Assembly: GCA_030278955.1 (NCBI GenBank)
Contig: JAOANR010000006.1
Span: 26,605,763-26,669,762, forward strand
Length of the DNA: 64,000 bases
Direction of reading: 5' to 3'
From: Hygrophila difformis
Lineage: Eukaryota; Streptophyta; Magnoliopsida; Lamiales; Acanthaceae
The position numbers and the translations under genes were made by a program. This document shows positions 63,961 through 64,000 of this stretch, piece by piece. The notes beneath the pieces were generated by a model that was given only the letters and a program-made list of their open reading frames with translations, searched no databases and was not told where the DNA came from. Within the stretch, counting starts at the first letter, position 1; every line of letters begins with the position of its first letter.

Positions 63961-64000
63961 TGAAGAATTAAAGAAATGCAAGAGACTTTGTGTAGAAAAA

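Noticed and set aside
1..64000. CRISPR array, riboswitch, bacterial operon or other prokaryotic system
   Set aside because: No repeat-spacer pattern; the content is plant nuclear retrotransposons, so TTG and GTG starts were not accepted as real.

Overview
This window is nuclear DNA of a flowering plant, most likely a eudicot. The species cannot be fixed from the sequence. The evidence is the repeat content: Tekay/Del-type Ty3 chromoviruses with 2.5-3.2 kb LTRs and initiator-tRNA-Met primer sites, plant L1 LINEs with a C-terminal RNase H, a Ty1/copia element, Stowaway, hAT and PIF/Harbinger-type non-autonomous elements and tRNA-derived SINEs. I found no convincing host gene, tRNA, rRNA or CRISPR array. 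Well over three quarters of the window can be assigned to mobile elements, so it reads as heterochromatic or intergenic sequence.

Layout. 1-2878: LINE (minus strand, cut by the window edge) inserted into the 3' LTR of a Tekay element, G1 (2879-12459, minus strand, pol broken). 12460-13552: AT-rich flank. 13558-32692: second Tekay element, B (minus strand, perfect GTACC target-site duplication), whose 3' LTR is split by a third element, A (13964-22050, perfect CTTGC duplication). A has LTRs that look identical apart from a poly-T length difference and encodes only Gag. 32698-33561: flank with a Helitron-type 3' end. 33576-39513: full-length plus-strand LINE with a 14-bp duplication. 39790-39958: SINE. 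40683-46302: decayed minus-strand LINE with a 14-bp duplication. 46824-48745: PIF/Harbinger-like derivative. 48792-49051: Stowaway MITE. 49610-56458: Ty1/copia element (minus strand, GTTTT duplication). 56464-64000: AT-rich sequence with a second SINE, Helitron-like termini, a 734-bp hAT-type MITE with an 8-bp duplication and another Stowaway MITE.

How the parts work together. A, B and G1 are relatives. A and B share Gag type, LTR termini, primer site and 3' untranslated layout. A has no protease, reverse transcriptase or integrase, yet is the youngest insertion by LTR identity, so it was probably mobilised in trans by an intact relative elsewhere; B's pol here carries a frameshift and two stops.

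Two structural signals recur across these families and are not explained by coding. One is a stem-loop beside the polypurine tract whose stem bases covary and whose sense-strand loop is GGGA or AGGA. The other is a pair of complementary 9-10 nt boxes inside each LTR that also match splice donor and acceptor sequences. B also has a small coiled-coil ORF between its primer site and gag.
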